Origin: Nitrospirota bacterium
Lineage (GTDB): Bacteria; Nitrospirota; Nitrospiria; JACQBZ01
Direction of reading: 5' to 3'
Length of the DNA stretch: 64,000 nt
Assembly: GCA_016201865.1 (NCBI GenBank)
Contig: JACQCA010000010.1
Coordinates: forward strand, 1-64,000
Below, piece after piece: positions 39,149 through 50,377 of the stretch (position 1 is its first letter; the number at the start of each line of letters is the position of its first letter). The translations under genes and the position numbers were made by a program. The notes under the pieces were generated by a model, which had not been told where the DNA came from, made no database searches, and was given only the letters and a program-made list of their open reading frames with translations.

Positions 39149-39155
39149 AGACCGA

Positions 39156-41537
39156 ATGTCCAACGTGGTCGAGCAGGAGCCTCCTTCGAAGTCAAGGCGG
39201 TCCTGGAAGGCCAAACTGCTTATCCTCTTTGCGATCTTCCTGATCGTCGGCGCGGGAGGACCGGGAGGCCTCTTTTGGTATTTCTCGAAAGATCTGCCGT
39301 CTATCGCGACCCTCCGTGAATACCAGCCCAGTCTTGTGACCAAGATCTACGGGGAAGATCAGCAGGTGATCGGGCAGTTTTATATCGAGCGGCGCGTTCT
39401 GGTTCCGTTGAGCCGGATGCCGCAGGACCTTCTCCACGCGATCATTGCGGTGGAGGATTCCCGTTTTTACGAACACAAGGGCGTGGACCCGCTGGGAATT
39501 CTCCGCGCACTCTTGACCAACATCGAGACTCTTCGCCTTCGTCAGGGCGCCAGCACGATCACGCAACAATTGGCGCGTTCGCTCTTCCTGTCGTCTGAAA
39601 AAAGCCTCAAACGGAAGATCAAAGAGGCGCTTTTGGCCTGGAAGATCGAGAAAGTGCTGAACAAGGATGAAATTTTAGAGCTGTATTTGAACCAGATCTA
39701 TTTCGGTCACGGTTCGTACGGCGTTCAGGCCGCGGCGAGGACCTATTTCGGGAAAAACGTGGATCAGCTCAACCTGGCCGAGGTAGCCTATCTGGCGGGC
39801 GTGCCCCGTGCCCCCAGCGAATACTCTCCTTACATTAATCCGGAACGCGCGAAGCAACGTCAGGGCGTGGTGCTCCGCCGGATGAGGGAGGAAGGTTTCA
39901 TCACCGAGGAGCAGCTGCGTCAGGTCTATCGGCAGGACCTCTATTTCCAGAAACCGGAGAAAGTGGAAGAGGTCGCGCCGTACTATCTCGAACATCTCCG
40001 ACAGTACTTGACCTCGGCTTACGGCGATAATATGGTGTACAAAGGCGGGCTCAGCGTTTATACCACGTTGAACCTCACGCTGCAGAAGGCGGCCACGGCC
40101 GCTTTAAAGGAAGGGCTCCGCGAGGTGGACAAGCGCCAGGGCTACCGAGGACCGATTGCCCGCAAGAATCCCACAGAGTTGGCCCGTGAACGGGAGACCG
40201 GCGCCGGGATGATGGCCATGGCCATGGTGAAGGAGGGGGACATCATCGAGGGCGTGGTGACGGCCGTGGACGACAAAGGGGCGACCGTCGTCGCGGCTGG
40301 TCGGACCGGCCGAATCCCGCCCGAAGGCATGGCCTGGGCCAAGAAGCGCCTGAAGGGACCGGACCTCCTTAAAGATGTCGAGCTGCATCCGGAGGCCAAA
40401 CCTCCCGATATTCTCCATCTCGGCGACGTGATCAAGGTCAAACTCCGAAAGTTGGACGCCCGAACTCAGACGGCCGTTTTGAGTCTGGATCAGGATCCGC
40501 TGGTCGAGGGCGCGCTGATCGCCTTGGATCCAAGGACCGGGGCGATCAAGGCCATGGTCGGGGGATACGATTTCAAGCGAAGCGAATTCAACCGGGCGCT
40601 CTCGGCGCGTCGCCAGCCTGGCTCGGCCTTTAAACCGATCATCTATGCGACGGCGATCGAGCGCGGTTTCACGCCGGCCACGATCGTCGTGGACTCGCCG
40701 ATCGTGTTCGTGGACGAGGAGCAACAAAAAATCTGGAAGCCGGAGAACTACGAATCCAAATTCTACGGCCCCATCAGCCTGCGGGAGGCCTTAGCCCATT
40801 CGCGGAACCTGGCCACCGTGAAGTTGCTGGACCGCGTCGGCATCAAGAACGTCGTCGAGTTCGCCAAGCGCGTGGGCATCGCCGGTCCTTTGACACCGGA
40901 TCTTTCCATGGCGTTGGGCTCGTCCAGCGTGAGCCTGATCGAGCTGACATCGGCCTTCGGCGTTTTTGCGAATGAAGGGATCCGGGTGGAACCCATGGCC
41001 GTATTGTCCGTTGTGGATTCGGCCGGTCAGGTCCTCGAGGAGCATGAACCGGCGGCAAACGAGGTAATCGCCAAGGAGACGGCCTATGTGATTACGAATA
41101 TGATGGAGGACGTCATTCAACGCGGGACGGGAGGGCGGGCCAAGGTCTTGGGCCGCCCTCTGGCCGGAAAGACGGGAACGACGAACGATTTCACGGATGC
41201 CTGGTTCGTCGGATTTGCACCGAATCTGGCCGCTGGCGTTTGGGTCGGCTTCGACGACGTCCGATCGCTGGGGGATCGGGAGGCCGGCGCCTCGGCCGCG
41301 CTGCCGATCTGGATCAACTTTATGCGGGCGGCCTTTGAGGTGGTGCCCGAGACGACCTTCCCGATTCCGGAGAATATTGTCTTTGCCAAGGTCGATCCGC
41401 AGACCGGCCTGCTGGCGCCGGAAGGAGCCGAAAACGCTGCGGTCGAGATCTTTGTAAAAGGCACCGAGCCCACCAAGGTGTCTCACCCTCAACCGAAACC
41501 GGCCGAATTTTTCCGGATCGACGCGGCGAACGAATAG
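39156..41537 (+). CDS. Class A penicillin-binding protein 1A
   Basis: AVEDSRFYEHKGVDPLGILRA, QGASTITQQLARSLFL, RQPGSAFKPI, SSSVS, KTGTT. Confidence 0.96.
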   Translation: MSNVVEQEPPSKSRRSWKAKLLILFAIFLIVGAGGPGGLFWYFSKDLPSIATLREYQPSLVTKIYGEDQQVIGQFYIERRVLVPLSRMPQDLLHAIIAVEDSRFYEHKGVDPLGILRALLTNIETLRLRQGASTITQQLARSLFLSSEKSLKRKIKEALLAWKIEKVLNKDEILELYLNQIYFGHGSYGVQAAARTYFGKNVDQLNLAEVAYLAGVPRAPSEYSPYINPERAKQRQGVVLRRMREEGFITEEQLRQVYRQDLYFQKPEKVEEVAPYYLEHLRQYLTSAYGDNMVYKGGLSVYTTLNLTLQKAATAALKEGLREVDKRQGYRGPIARKNPTELARERETGAGMMAMAMVKEGDIIEGVVTAVDDKGATVVAAGRTGRIPPEGMAWAKKRLKGPDLLKDVELHPEAKPPDILHLGDVIKVKLRKLDARTQTAVLSLDQDPLVEGALIALDPRTGAIKAMVGGYDFKRSEFNRALSARRQPGSAFKPIIYATAIERGFTPATIVVDSPIVFVDEEQQKIWKPENYESKFYGPISLREALAHSRNLATVKLLDRVGIKNVVEFAKRVGIAGPLTPDLSMALGSSSVSLIELTSAFGVFANEGIRVEPMAVLSVVDSAGQVLEEHEPAANEVIAKETAYVITNMMEDVIQRGTGGRAKVLGRPLAGKTGTTNDFTDAWFVGFAPNLAAGVWVGFDDVRSLGDREAGASAALPIWINFMRAAFEVVPETTFPIPENIVFAKVDPQTGLLAPEGAENAAVEIFVKGTEPTKVSHPQPKPAEFFRIDAANE

Positions 41538-41563
41538 AAACCGGCCATGACAAGTCTCTACGG

Positions 41564-41593
41564 TTGACTTTTAGGGTTGATTTCACCTACTAT
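41564..41593 (+). promoter_or_regulatory. Sigma70-like promoter TTGACT-N18-TACTAT
   Basis: Upstream of gap. Confidence 0.5.
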
Positions 41594-41646
41594 AAAAACC
41601 TCTTTTTTGAAAATGTTGCAGGTTTGTCCATTGTCGCAGCGAGTGA

Positions 41647-42660
<1,014 letters not shown>

Positions 42661-42741
42661 TGCATTCTCGACGCGGGTCAGACCGCGCCGAATCCGAGAG
42701 CGATGGAAACAAGATCGACCGATACAGACTGAGGCCGTTTT

Positions 42742-43959
42742 ATGAACATGCATAAAGTGACCATCGAGGATCTGAAGATCAAGAAAAAGCGCGTGATCAT
42801 TCGCGTGGATTTCAACGTCCCGCTGGATGAGCAATTGAACATTACGGACGACACGCGAATTCGTTCGGCCCTGCCCACGATTAATTACGCCATTGACGAG
42901 GGGGCGAAGGTGATCCTCTGCTCCCATTTAGGGAGGCCCAACGGCAAAATCGATCCCCGGCTGAGCCTCGCGCCGGTCGTGAAGCGGCTCCAGCGGCTTC
43001 TCGGTAAAGAGGTTGCGTTCGCCCCGGACTGCATCGGTCCGCAGGTCGAGAAGATGGCGCATCAGATGGGGCCGGGCGACGTGTTGCTTTTAGAGAACCT
43101 CCGTTTTCATTCGGGGGAGCAGAAGAACGATGAAGAGTTCTCCAAGGCGCTGGCCCGGTTGGCCGATGTGTATGTGAACGACGCTTTCGGGACGGCCCAT
43201 CGGAACCATGCCTCGGTGACCGGAATCACGAAATTCGTTCCCCAGTGCGCGGCCGGTTTTCTGATGAAGAAAGAGATCAATTATCTGGAAGGGGCGATGG
43301 CCAACCCCGCGCGTCCGTTCGTGGCGATCTTGGGCGGGGCGAAAGTTTCGGGGAAATTAGGCGTGGTCGAGAATCTGGGCAAGAAAGTGGACAAGGTGAT
43401 CATCGGCGGCGGAATGTCCTTTACATTCTACAAGGCGTTGGGATATGAGGTCGGAAGCTCGCTCGTCGAGGACGGGATGCTTCAGATGGCGATGGATATC
43501 CGCAACCACGCGCGGGCCCGAGGCGTGAAGTTCTACCTGCCGGTGGACTGCGTCGTGGCGCAAAGCCGGGATCCGGCCGCCGAGACGAAGATCGTGCCGA
43601 TGCAGGAAATTCCCAAGGACTGGATGGCATTGGACATAGGCCCGGCCTCGGTGAAACTGTTTACCGAGGCGCTGGCGAATGCCAAGACGATTCTTTGGAA
43701 CGGTCCGATGGGGGTGTTCGAGATGGATGCCTATTCCCGCGGGACGTTCGCGGTGGCGCACGCCGTTGCCAATGCGTATGCCTTGACAATCGTGGGCGGG
43801 GCGGATACGGCGTTGGCCGTCCATCGCGCGGGCGAATCCGAAAATATCTCGTTCATCTCGACCGGGGGCGGCGCGGCCTTGCAGTTGTTGGAGGGCAAGG
43901 AACTACCCGGTCTGGCCATGTTGCCGACGCGGAAGGAGGAAGAGATTTCACGGGTGTGA
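42742..43959 (+). CDS. pgk: Phosphoglycerate kinase
   Basis: [50 protein letters not shown]. Confidence 0.98.
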   Translation: MNMHKVTIEDLKIKKKRVIIRVDFNVPLDEQLNITDDTRIRSALPTINYAIDEGAKVILCSHLGRPNGKIDPRLSLAPVVKRLQRLLGKEVAFAPDCIGPQVEKMAHQMGPGDVLLLENLRFHSGEQKNDEEFSKALARLADVYVNDAFGTAHRNHASVTGITKFVPQCAAGFLMKKEINYLEGAMANPARPFVAILGGAKVSGKLGVVENLGKKVDKVIIGGGMSFTFYKALGYEVGSSLVEDGMLQMAMDIRNHARARGVKFYLPVDCVVAQSRDPAAETKIVPMQEIPKDWMALDIGPASVKLFTEALANAKTILWNGPMGVFEMDAYSRGTFAVAHAVANAYALTIVGGADTALAVHRAGESENISFISTGGGAALQLLEGKELPGLAMLPTRKEEEISRV

Positions 43960-44786
43960 TCACGAAGAAAAGCGTTTCCCGCAGACGGCCCATCGCGGTG
44001 GGCAACTGGAAGATGCACAAGACCGTGGCCGAGTCGGCAGCCGCGGCGCGCCGGTTGTCCCGGTTGCTTTCCGGGATCCGACGGCTGGAAGTCGTGATCG
44101 CTCCGAGCTGCACGGCGCTTCAATCGGTCGGCGCGACCCTTAAGGGAACCCGCCTCCGGCTGGCGGCGCAGAATCTGCACTGGGAAAATGAGGGGGCGTT
44201 TACGGGAGAGGTATCGCCCGTCCAGCTCAAAGAGGTCGGTTGCCGATATGTTCTGATCGGCCATTCCGAGCGGCGGCGTCTGTTCGGCGAGACGGATAAC
44301 GTTGCCGGCCGCAAGGTCTCAAGCGCGTTGAGACAGGGTTTAAACGTCATTTTCTGTATCGGTGAGACGCTTGAACAACGAAGGGCCGATCAGACTGCGG
44401 CCGTTGTGAGGGAGCAGCTCGAAAAAGGTCTTGCGGATGTGACGGGAGGATCGTCGGATCGGATCGCCATCGCCTATGAACCGGTCTGGGCGATCGGGAC
44501 CGGGCAGACGGCCGCGGCCCTCCAGATTTCGGGGGCGCATGAGATGATCCGTCGACAACTGACCGAAATCTTCGGTCCGGATTCGTCCGAAGCGATCCGG
44601 GTTCTATACGGCGGCAGCGTGACGTCCGATAACATCGCGGAACTCGCCGGGATTAAAAATCTGGACGGTGTTTTGGTCGGCGGGGCGTCGCTTCAGACCG
44701 ATGGATTTGCGGCCATCGTCAAAATCCTCGATAAGATGAAAAGGCAAGATGAAAAGGAGGGGTCAGAAAAATGTATTTTTTGCTGA
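43956..44786 (+). CDS. tpiA: Triosephosphate isomerase
   Basis: [36 protein letters not shown] start overlaps pgk stop. Confidence 0.97.
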   Translation: MITKKSVSRRRPIAVGNWKMHKTVAESAAAARRLSRLLSGIRRLEVVIAPSCTALQSVGATLKGTRLRLAAQNLHWENEGAFTGEVSPVQLKEVGCRYVLIGHSERRRLFGETDNVAGRKVSSALRQGLNVIFCIGETLEQRRADQTAAVVREQLEKGLADVTGGSSDRIAIAYEPVWAIGTGQTAAALQISGAHEMIRRQLTEIFGPDSSEAIRVLYGGSVTSDNIAELAGIKNLDGVLVGGASLQTDGFAAIVKILDKMKRQDEKEGSEKCIFC

Positions 44787-45181
44787 TAACATTGCATGTG
44801 ATTGTGAGTTTCATTATGATCGGCGTGATCCTGCTTCAGGCCGGGAAAGGGGCCGAGATCGGCGCCTCCTTCGGGGGATCCAGTCAGACGATTTTCGGCA
44901 GTCGCGGGCCGGGCACGTTTTTAAGCAAATTGACCGTCGCGGCCGCCGTCATCTTTATGCTCACCTCCCTCAGTCTCTCCGTACTGTCCAAAGGGCGGTT
45001 TATATCGACGAGCGTGCTCGATCTTAAGACAAAGGAAGCGCCGCCCGCCGAGGCGCCTGCGACGCCGCCGTCGGCTGCCGGCGGCGGGTCGGCCGCACCG
45101 GCGACAACGCCGGAGAATCCCGCGCCGACTCCCGCACCGGCTGCGCCGGGTCCGGAATCGCAACCGAAATCTTCACCGTGA
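44771..45181 (+). CDS. secG: Preprotein translocase subunit SecG with Ala/Pro-rich tail
   Basis: LLQAGKGAEIGASFGGSSQTIFGSRGPGTFLSKLT. Confidence 0.95.
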   Translation: MYFLLITLHVIVSFIMIGVILLQAGKGAEIGASFGGSSQTIFGSRGPGTFLSKLTVAAAVIFMLTSLSLSVLSKGRFISTSVLDLKTKEAPPAEAPATPPSAAGGGSAAPATTPENPAPTPAPAAPGPESQPKSSP

Positions 45182-46788
45182 CCTCGATGATGATCCGTGC
45201 TCGCACCGTTGCCATCGCAGTGGCGGCCGTTTGGTTTATTGCAGGCTGCGGCGGCGCGAAAGAGCCGATCAACCCGAACGCGATCACGATCGGCTCCATC
45301 GGAGACGCACAGCGTCTGATTCCGATGCTGGCCTCGGATTCGGCCTCCGGCGACATCAGCGGTTGGATCTTCAACGGCCTGGTGAAGTACGACAAACATC
45401 TCAATCTGGTCGGCGACCTGGCCGAATCCTTTACGGCCTCTTCTGACTGCCGCAACGCGACCTTCAAGCTTCGAAAAGGGGTGAAATGGCAGGACGGCCG
45501 TGAATTCACCGCCGCCGACGTCCTGTTCACATACCAAAAAGCGATCGACCCCAAAGTGGCCACGCCCTACAGCGGCGATTTCGAACGCGTCGACAAGATC
45601 GTTGCGCCGGACGACGATACCGTTAAGGTGACCTATAAAGAGCCCTTTGCGCCGGGTCTTGCGAGTTGGGGCATGGGGATTATCCCAAAACACCTTCTGG
45701 AGAACGCGGATCTCAACACGGCCGAGTTCAACCGCAAACCGGTCGGGACCGGCCCCTATCGGATGAAGGAATGGGTCACAGGCCAGAAGATCGTCCTGAC
45801 GGCGAACGAGGCCTATTTCGAGGGCAAGCCGCGCGTGGAGGGATACATCTACCGGGTCATTCCGGACAACGCGACGATGTTCTTGGAACTGAAGGCCGGC
45901 GGGCTGGACTATATGGGATTGAGCCCGCTGCAGTACCAGCGCCAGACCGACACCGATTATTTCAAGCGGTATTTTAATAAATACCGGTATCCGGCGTTTG
46001 CCTATACTTATCTGGGGTATAATCTTCTGGACCCTCGGTTTAAGGACAAGCGGGTCCGGCAGGCGATCGCGCTGGCCGTCAACCGCTCCTCGGTGATCGA
46101 GGGGGTCCTGTTCGGCGTTGGCCGACCGGCGACCCAGCCGGTCCCGCCGGAGTCCTGGGCCTACAACCCCGACGTGCCGAAATTCGATTACAACCCTGAA
46201 AAAGCGAAACAACTTTTGGCCGAGGCCGGCTGGAAGGACACCGACCATGACGGCCTCTTGGATAAGAACGGGCAACCGTTCCGTTTCACCCTCATGACCA
46301 ATCAGGGAAACGAGGAACGGGCCAAGACGGCCGAGATCATCCAGCAGAATTTAAAACAGGTGGGGATTACGGTCGAGATCCGCGTGCTTGAATGGCAGGC
46401 CTTCCTCCACCAATTCATCGACAAGAAGAAGTTCGAGGCGATCATCTTAGGCTGGCAGTTGGGGCGCGATCCGGATTCCTACGATATTTGGCATTCGAGC
46501 AAGACGAAGGAAGGGGAATTCAATTTCGTCTCCTACAACAATCCGGAGGTGGATCGGCTGCTCCTCGACGGCCGGAAGACCTGCGATCAGGAACAGCGGA
46601 AAAAAATCTACGCCCGGATCCATGCCCTCATCGCGGACGACCAGCCCTACACTTTTTTATATTATCCCGACGCCCTTCCCGTTCTTCACAAACGGTTCAA
46701 GGGCGTCTCTCCCTCTCCCATCGGCATCTGGTACAACTTTCCCACCGATTGGTACGTCCCGAAAAACAAGGCCGAGTGGTATCAATAA
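45178..46788 (+). CDS. Peptide/oligopeptide ABC transporter substrate-binding lipoprotein
   Basis: SBP family 5 features; lipobox IAGCGG. Confidence 0.93.
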   Translation: MTSMMIRARTVAIAVAAVWFIAGCGGAKEPINPNAITIGSIGDAQRLIPMLASDSASGDISGWIFNGLVKYDKHLNLVGDLAESFTASSDCRNATFKLRKGVKWQDGREFTAADVLFTYQKAIDPKVATPYSGDFERVDKIVAPDDDTVKVTYKEPFAPGLASWGMGIIPKHLLENADLNTAEFNRKPVGTGPYRMKEWVTGQKIVLTANEAYFEGKPRVEGYIYRVIPDNATMFLELKAGGLDYMGLSPLQYQRQTDTDYFKRYFNKYRYPAFAYTYLGYNLLDPRFKDKRVRQAIALAVNRSSVIEGVLFGVGRPATQPVPPESWAYNPDVPKFDYNPEKAKQLLAEAGWKDTDHDGLLDKNGQPFRFTLMTNQGNEERAKTAEIIQQNLKQVGITVEIRVLEWQAFLHQFIDKKKFEAIILGWQLGRDPDSYDIWHSSKTKEGEFNFVSYNNPEVDRLLLDGRKTCDQEQRKKIYARIHALIADDQPYTFLYYPDALPVLHKRFKGVSPSPIGIWYNFPTDWYVPKNKAEWYQ

Positions 46789-46824
46789 AGTTGACAGTGG
46801 GTCGTGGCGTCATGAAAACCGAAG

Positions 46825-49026
46825 TCACTTCTCATTCTTCGGCGAGTCGGCCAGGGCTCGACGCGGCTCTAACTTCGCGCGCGCGTCGAGGACGACACTG
46901 CCGTCCGGCTGTTTGACCGGAACCGAGAGAGGGGAATTCATCACGATCCACCGGCCTTTGAGAATGTTCGTCGGCTCGTCGCCCTCAAAGGCGAGGTAAC
47001 TGTTCTGGCCGTAGTTGGGCAGCTTGCGCGCGAGACCGGGAAGGGCCGTGATGGGATCGGCGGCTAACCAAACGAGGGATGCTTTCGGGTTGTCGGGCTG
47101 ACGGGCCGTGAGAACAATCGAGTGATTGTTCCGGTGAACCTCGGTCTGTGCGATCCGCAGGCTATTTCCAGTCCATGACAGACCATAAGCCGCCAGGGCC
47201 TCTTGGATGTTGTGAAGAAAGCGGTTTTCCCATCCCAAGATCCAAATGGCGCGATCGGACGGCAAGCTCGCGGTTTCGGTGTCCAGTTTGATCTCGGTCC
47301 CAGCGGACAGAAACGGCCGCAAGGACTCGACGAACCTGCGATAGTTATAACGGGTATGAGCGTCGGTATTGCCCGGAATGATGAAGAGCGTCTTCTCGGC
47401 CCCGAACGGCTGCGTCAATGCCGGCGGGATTTCGTTGCGGTCGAACCGGCGGAAAAGATCGAACTCGGGATCGATTTCCAGGCGCAGCGGACGCGCCGGG
47501 AGCGACAGCGCCAGATCGAGTCGTTTGTCGTCCATGCTTACCGTCGTCTGATAAGCCTTTTCCTGTCCTTCGAGATGGACCGCGATCGGGACGCGCAACG
47601 CGTAGACCGATCCGGGCTGCGTTTGTTCCAGCAGAGCGGTGAGGAAATAACCCTGTCCGTCCTCCCGCGCCGCCGCTTCCCCGACGCGCAGCTCCGGCGC
47701 GCCCGGCCGGGAGATCCACTGGGCGAATTCGGCCGCAAGGTCTTCCCCGGAGACGGCCGAAAATGCGGCGCGCAGATCATCGAAGGTCGTCCACCGGAAC
47801 AGATTTTCAAGGTAGAATTTCTTGAGGGCGTTTACAAAGGCCTCGTCCCCCATCCGTCTCCGCAACATATGGAAGAACATCGTGGTTTTCCCGTAGCCCA
47901 CGGCCTCCATCGCGGGATTGTGGCGTGCGCGAAACTCCGTCAGCGGAAAATCTTTGCGGGCCGTTACGTAATCGGTGTACTTTTGGAGCGTCGTCCGGCG
48001 GTACTCCGTTGCGGTTCCGCGCTGTTCCTGGACCAGGTAATCGGCCAGATAAACCGTCAATCCCTCGCTCCAGTTCCCCTGGTCGTAATTTACCGACACG
48101 CCGTTGCCCCACCAGTTATGGAGGATCTCATGGGGATAGGAGGAATACAGAAAGGACGGAAGGCGGATCACGGACGGCCCGATCAGCATGAACGAGGGCA
48201 TGCCGTAGACGGTTTCCCAAAAATTTTCAACCACGGCGAATTTTTTGTAGGGATACGGGCCGAGAAGATTCTGGTATATTTCCAGATAGGAAGCACCCGT
48301 CTCCAGGTAGCGATTTGCCAGGTTCTCGTCCGGGGTTCGTAGAAAAACCATGAGCGGGATCGCCCCGGCTGGCCGGCTGTATTCGGTGAACCGGCCGCCG
48401 ACGAGATCGATTTCATCCTGCGGCTCGGCGGATTCCCATCGAATCTCGATCCCGCCCGACTTCCGTTCATGCCGTGTCCGTTCGCCCTGACTGATCGCTT
48501 CCCACGACTCCGGCAGCCGCACGTCCAAGGTGAAGGTAACCCAATCGTCGTTGAACCGGGGATACCATTGAGTAATGCCTTTCAGAAAGATTCCAGCCGG
48601 GGTAATCAGGCCGGCTGTGTCGCCCTGATGGGTGATCGGATGGTTGATCAGGCCTTGGTATTGGACGGTGAAATCCTGGCGGCCGGGGGGAAGCGAAACG
48701 GAGTAGTGCTCCGTGATCCTTCGCTCCTCGGCGGCGGCATCGGATTGTTCTTGGTCGGCTTGCCGGATCATCTTGATTCCGGGCGTCGGCGATACCGGCT
48801 GAAGTCTCCCGTGCAGTTGGAAATGCAGGCTGCGACGGGAAGCGGCGAGAAGCGGTTCGGGAACGGTAATCGTATCCTCGACCTGCAGGAGGTTGTTCTC
48901 CAGTTTTACGAACACCTTTAAATCATGATGGATCCGTTCCTCCGCGCGGAGCGAGGTCGGCAGGAGGAAGACGATCAGGAAGAAGAAACTTGCGCTGATC
49001 CGTTGACGGGGATTCTGCGGCGGCAT
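46825..49026 (-). CDS. M1-like (gluzincin) metallopeptidase
   Basis: SYPHEILHNWWGNGVSVNYDQGNWSEGLTVYLADY. Confidence 0.88.
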   Translation of the reverse strand: MPPQNPRQRISASFFFLIVFLLPTSLRAEERIHHDLKVFVKLENNLLQVEDTITVPEPLLAASRRSLHFQLHGRLQPVSPTPGIKMIRQADQEQSDAAAEERRITEHYSVSLPPGRQDFTVQYQGLINHPITHQGDTAGLITPAGIFLKGITQWYPRFNDDWVTFTLDVRLPESWEAISQGERTRHERKSGGIEIRWESAEPQDEIDLVGGRFTEYSRPAGAIPLMVFLRTPDENLANRYLETGASYLEIYQNLLGPYPYKKFAVVENFWETVYGMPSFMLIGPSVIRLPSFLYSSYPHEILHNWWGNGVSVNYDQGNWSEGLTVYLADYLVQEQRGTATEYRRTTLQKYTDYVTARKDFPLTEFRARHNPAMEAVGYGKTTMFFHMLRRRMGDEAFVNALKKFYLENLFRWTTFDDLRAAFSAVSGEDLAAEFAQWISRPGAPELRVGEAAAREDGQGYFLTALLEQTQPGSVYALRVPIAVHLEGQEKAYQTTVSMDDKRLDLALSLPARPLRLEIDPEFDLFRRFDRNEIPPALTQPFGAEKTLFIIPGNTDAHTRYNYRRFVESLRPFLSAGTEIKLDTETASLPSDRAIWILGWENRFLHNIQEALAAYGLSWTGNSLRIAQTEVHRNNHSIVLTARQPDNPKASLVWLAADPITALPGLARKLPNYGQNSYLAFEGDEPTNILKGRWIVMNSPLSVPVKQPDGSVVLDARAKLEPRRALADSPKNEK

Positions 49027-49073
49027 TTATTGGGGCATCTTCGAAAGAATCGGTTTCATCTCGTCTTTATTTC

Positions 49074-49421
49074 CTATCTGTACTCTTTGACGGTCCGTCC
49101 GCAGGATTTGCAGGTCATGGTGTAAAAGCAGCCCTTGGTCGTGAGATCGCACTGGAAACCCAACTCGGTTTTGGCGCTTCCGCATTCCGAACAGGTTAAT
49201 AGAGTGAGCAGGTCTCCGACCATCGGTTGCCGCTTCGCAAGGGCCTTGCTCTCGGCCCCGATCGTGTAATTGGTGTTACAGTTCCCGCATTTGATAAGAT
49301 ACAGACACTCCGTCTCTCCCAGATCGCACCGGAGCCGGAGGTCTAATGCCTTCTTGGTGCAATTGGGGCAGGCTGTCTTGGACAGTTGGGTCTGGAGTTC
49401 ATCCAGCGTGCTGATCTTCAT
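49074..49421 (-). CDS. Duplicated zinc-ribbon protein, unknown function
   Basis: Two internal repeats with CxxC...CDL...C...CxxC. Confidence 0.65.
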   Translation of the reverse strand: MKISTLDELQTQLSKTACPNCTKKALDLRLRCDLGETECLYLIKCGNCNTNYTIGAESKALAKRQPMVGDLLTLLTCSECGSAKTELGFQCDLTTKGCFYTMTCKSCGRTVKEYR

Positions 49422-49513
49422 CGGGCGCTCCTTTTGATTTTGGAATTTGGTCCCACGGGAGCCGAGGTTTTATTGTAGCCCCGACCAGGGGATAAATGTC
49501 AATCGCAATCCGC

Positions 49514-50368
49514 TTACCCTTTCAGTCTTGGATTCAGCGCATCCTGCAAGCCTTCACCGAGGAGGTTGTAGCCTAAGACCGTGATCAAAATGGCGAGGCC
49601 GGGGAAGAGCGTGAGCCACCAGGCGATCTCGATGGTGTCCTTGCCGGCTGTGATGATGCTGCCCCAGCTCGGCGTCGGCGGCTGGACGCCCAGGCCAAGA
49701 AAGCTCAGGGACGACTCGATCAGAATCGCGCCGGCCACGCCCAGCACGGCCGAAACATAGACCGGCGATAAGGCATTGGGAAGCAGGTGCAGGAAGATCA
49801 TCCGTAGATCGTTCGCGCCCAACGCCCGCGCTGCGGTGACGAAGTCCTTCTCCTTCAAGGCCAGGAACTGTCCTCGGACCAGGCGGGCCACGCCCATCCA
49901 GCTCGTGACGCCGATGACGATCATGATATTCCAGATGCTCGGCTCGACGATCGCGATCACGGCCAGGATCAGGAAAAAGGTCGGGATCGAAAGCATGATG
50001 TCCACAAACTGCATCAGGACATCATCAATCCAGCCGCCGTAATAGCTGGCAACGGCCCCGATCAGTATCCCGATCAGAATAGCGATCCCGACCGCCACGA
50101 AACCGACCAGCAGAGAGATCCGCGAACCCCAAATCATTCGGCTGAATACATCCCGTCCGAGCTCGTCCGTGCCCAAGAGATGATCGCTGTTCGGCGCCGC
50201 CAGGATCTTCCCCACATCAATATAGGCCGGATCGTACAGCGACAGAATGGGAGCTAGAAGCGCGATCACGAAGACCGAGAGGACGATGAAGCCGCCCGCA
50301 ACGGCCGGTCCGTTGCTCTTAAATCGGCCCCAGAATCGTTCAAACGCGGTTCGCGGTCGTATCGCCAT
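49514..50368 (-). CDS. Oligopeptide ABC transporter permease (DppC/OppC family)
   Basis: LGTDELGRDVFSRMIWGSRISLLVG, SFLGLGVQPPTPSWG. Confidence 0.95.
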   Translation of the reverse strand: MAIRPRTAFERFWGRFKSNGPAVAGGFIVLSVFVIALLAPILSLYDPAYIDVGKILAAPNSDHLLGTDELGRDVFSRMIWGSRISLLVGFVAVGIAILIGILIGAVASYYGGWIDDVLMQFVDIMLSIPTFFLILAVIAIVEPSIWNIMIVIGVTSWMGVARLVRGQFLALKEKDFVTAARALGANDLRMIFLHLLPNALSPVYVSAVLGVAGAILIESSLSFLGLGVQPPTPSWGSIITAGKDTIEIAWWLTLFPGLAILITVLGYNLLGEGLQDALNPRLKG

Positions 50369-50377
50369 CGAAATCCT

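Noticed and set aside
44884-46275. 463-aa minus-strand ORF
   Set aside because: Antisense to secG and the peptide-binding protein; low-complexity shadow ORF.
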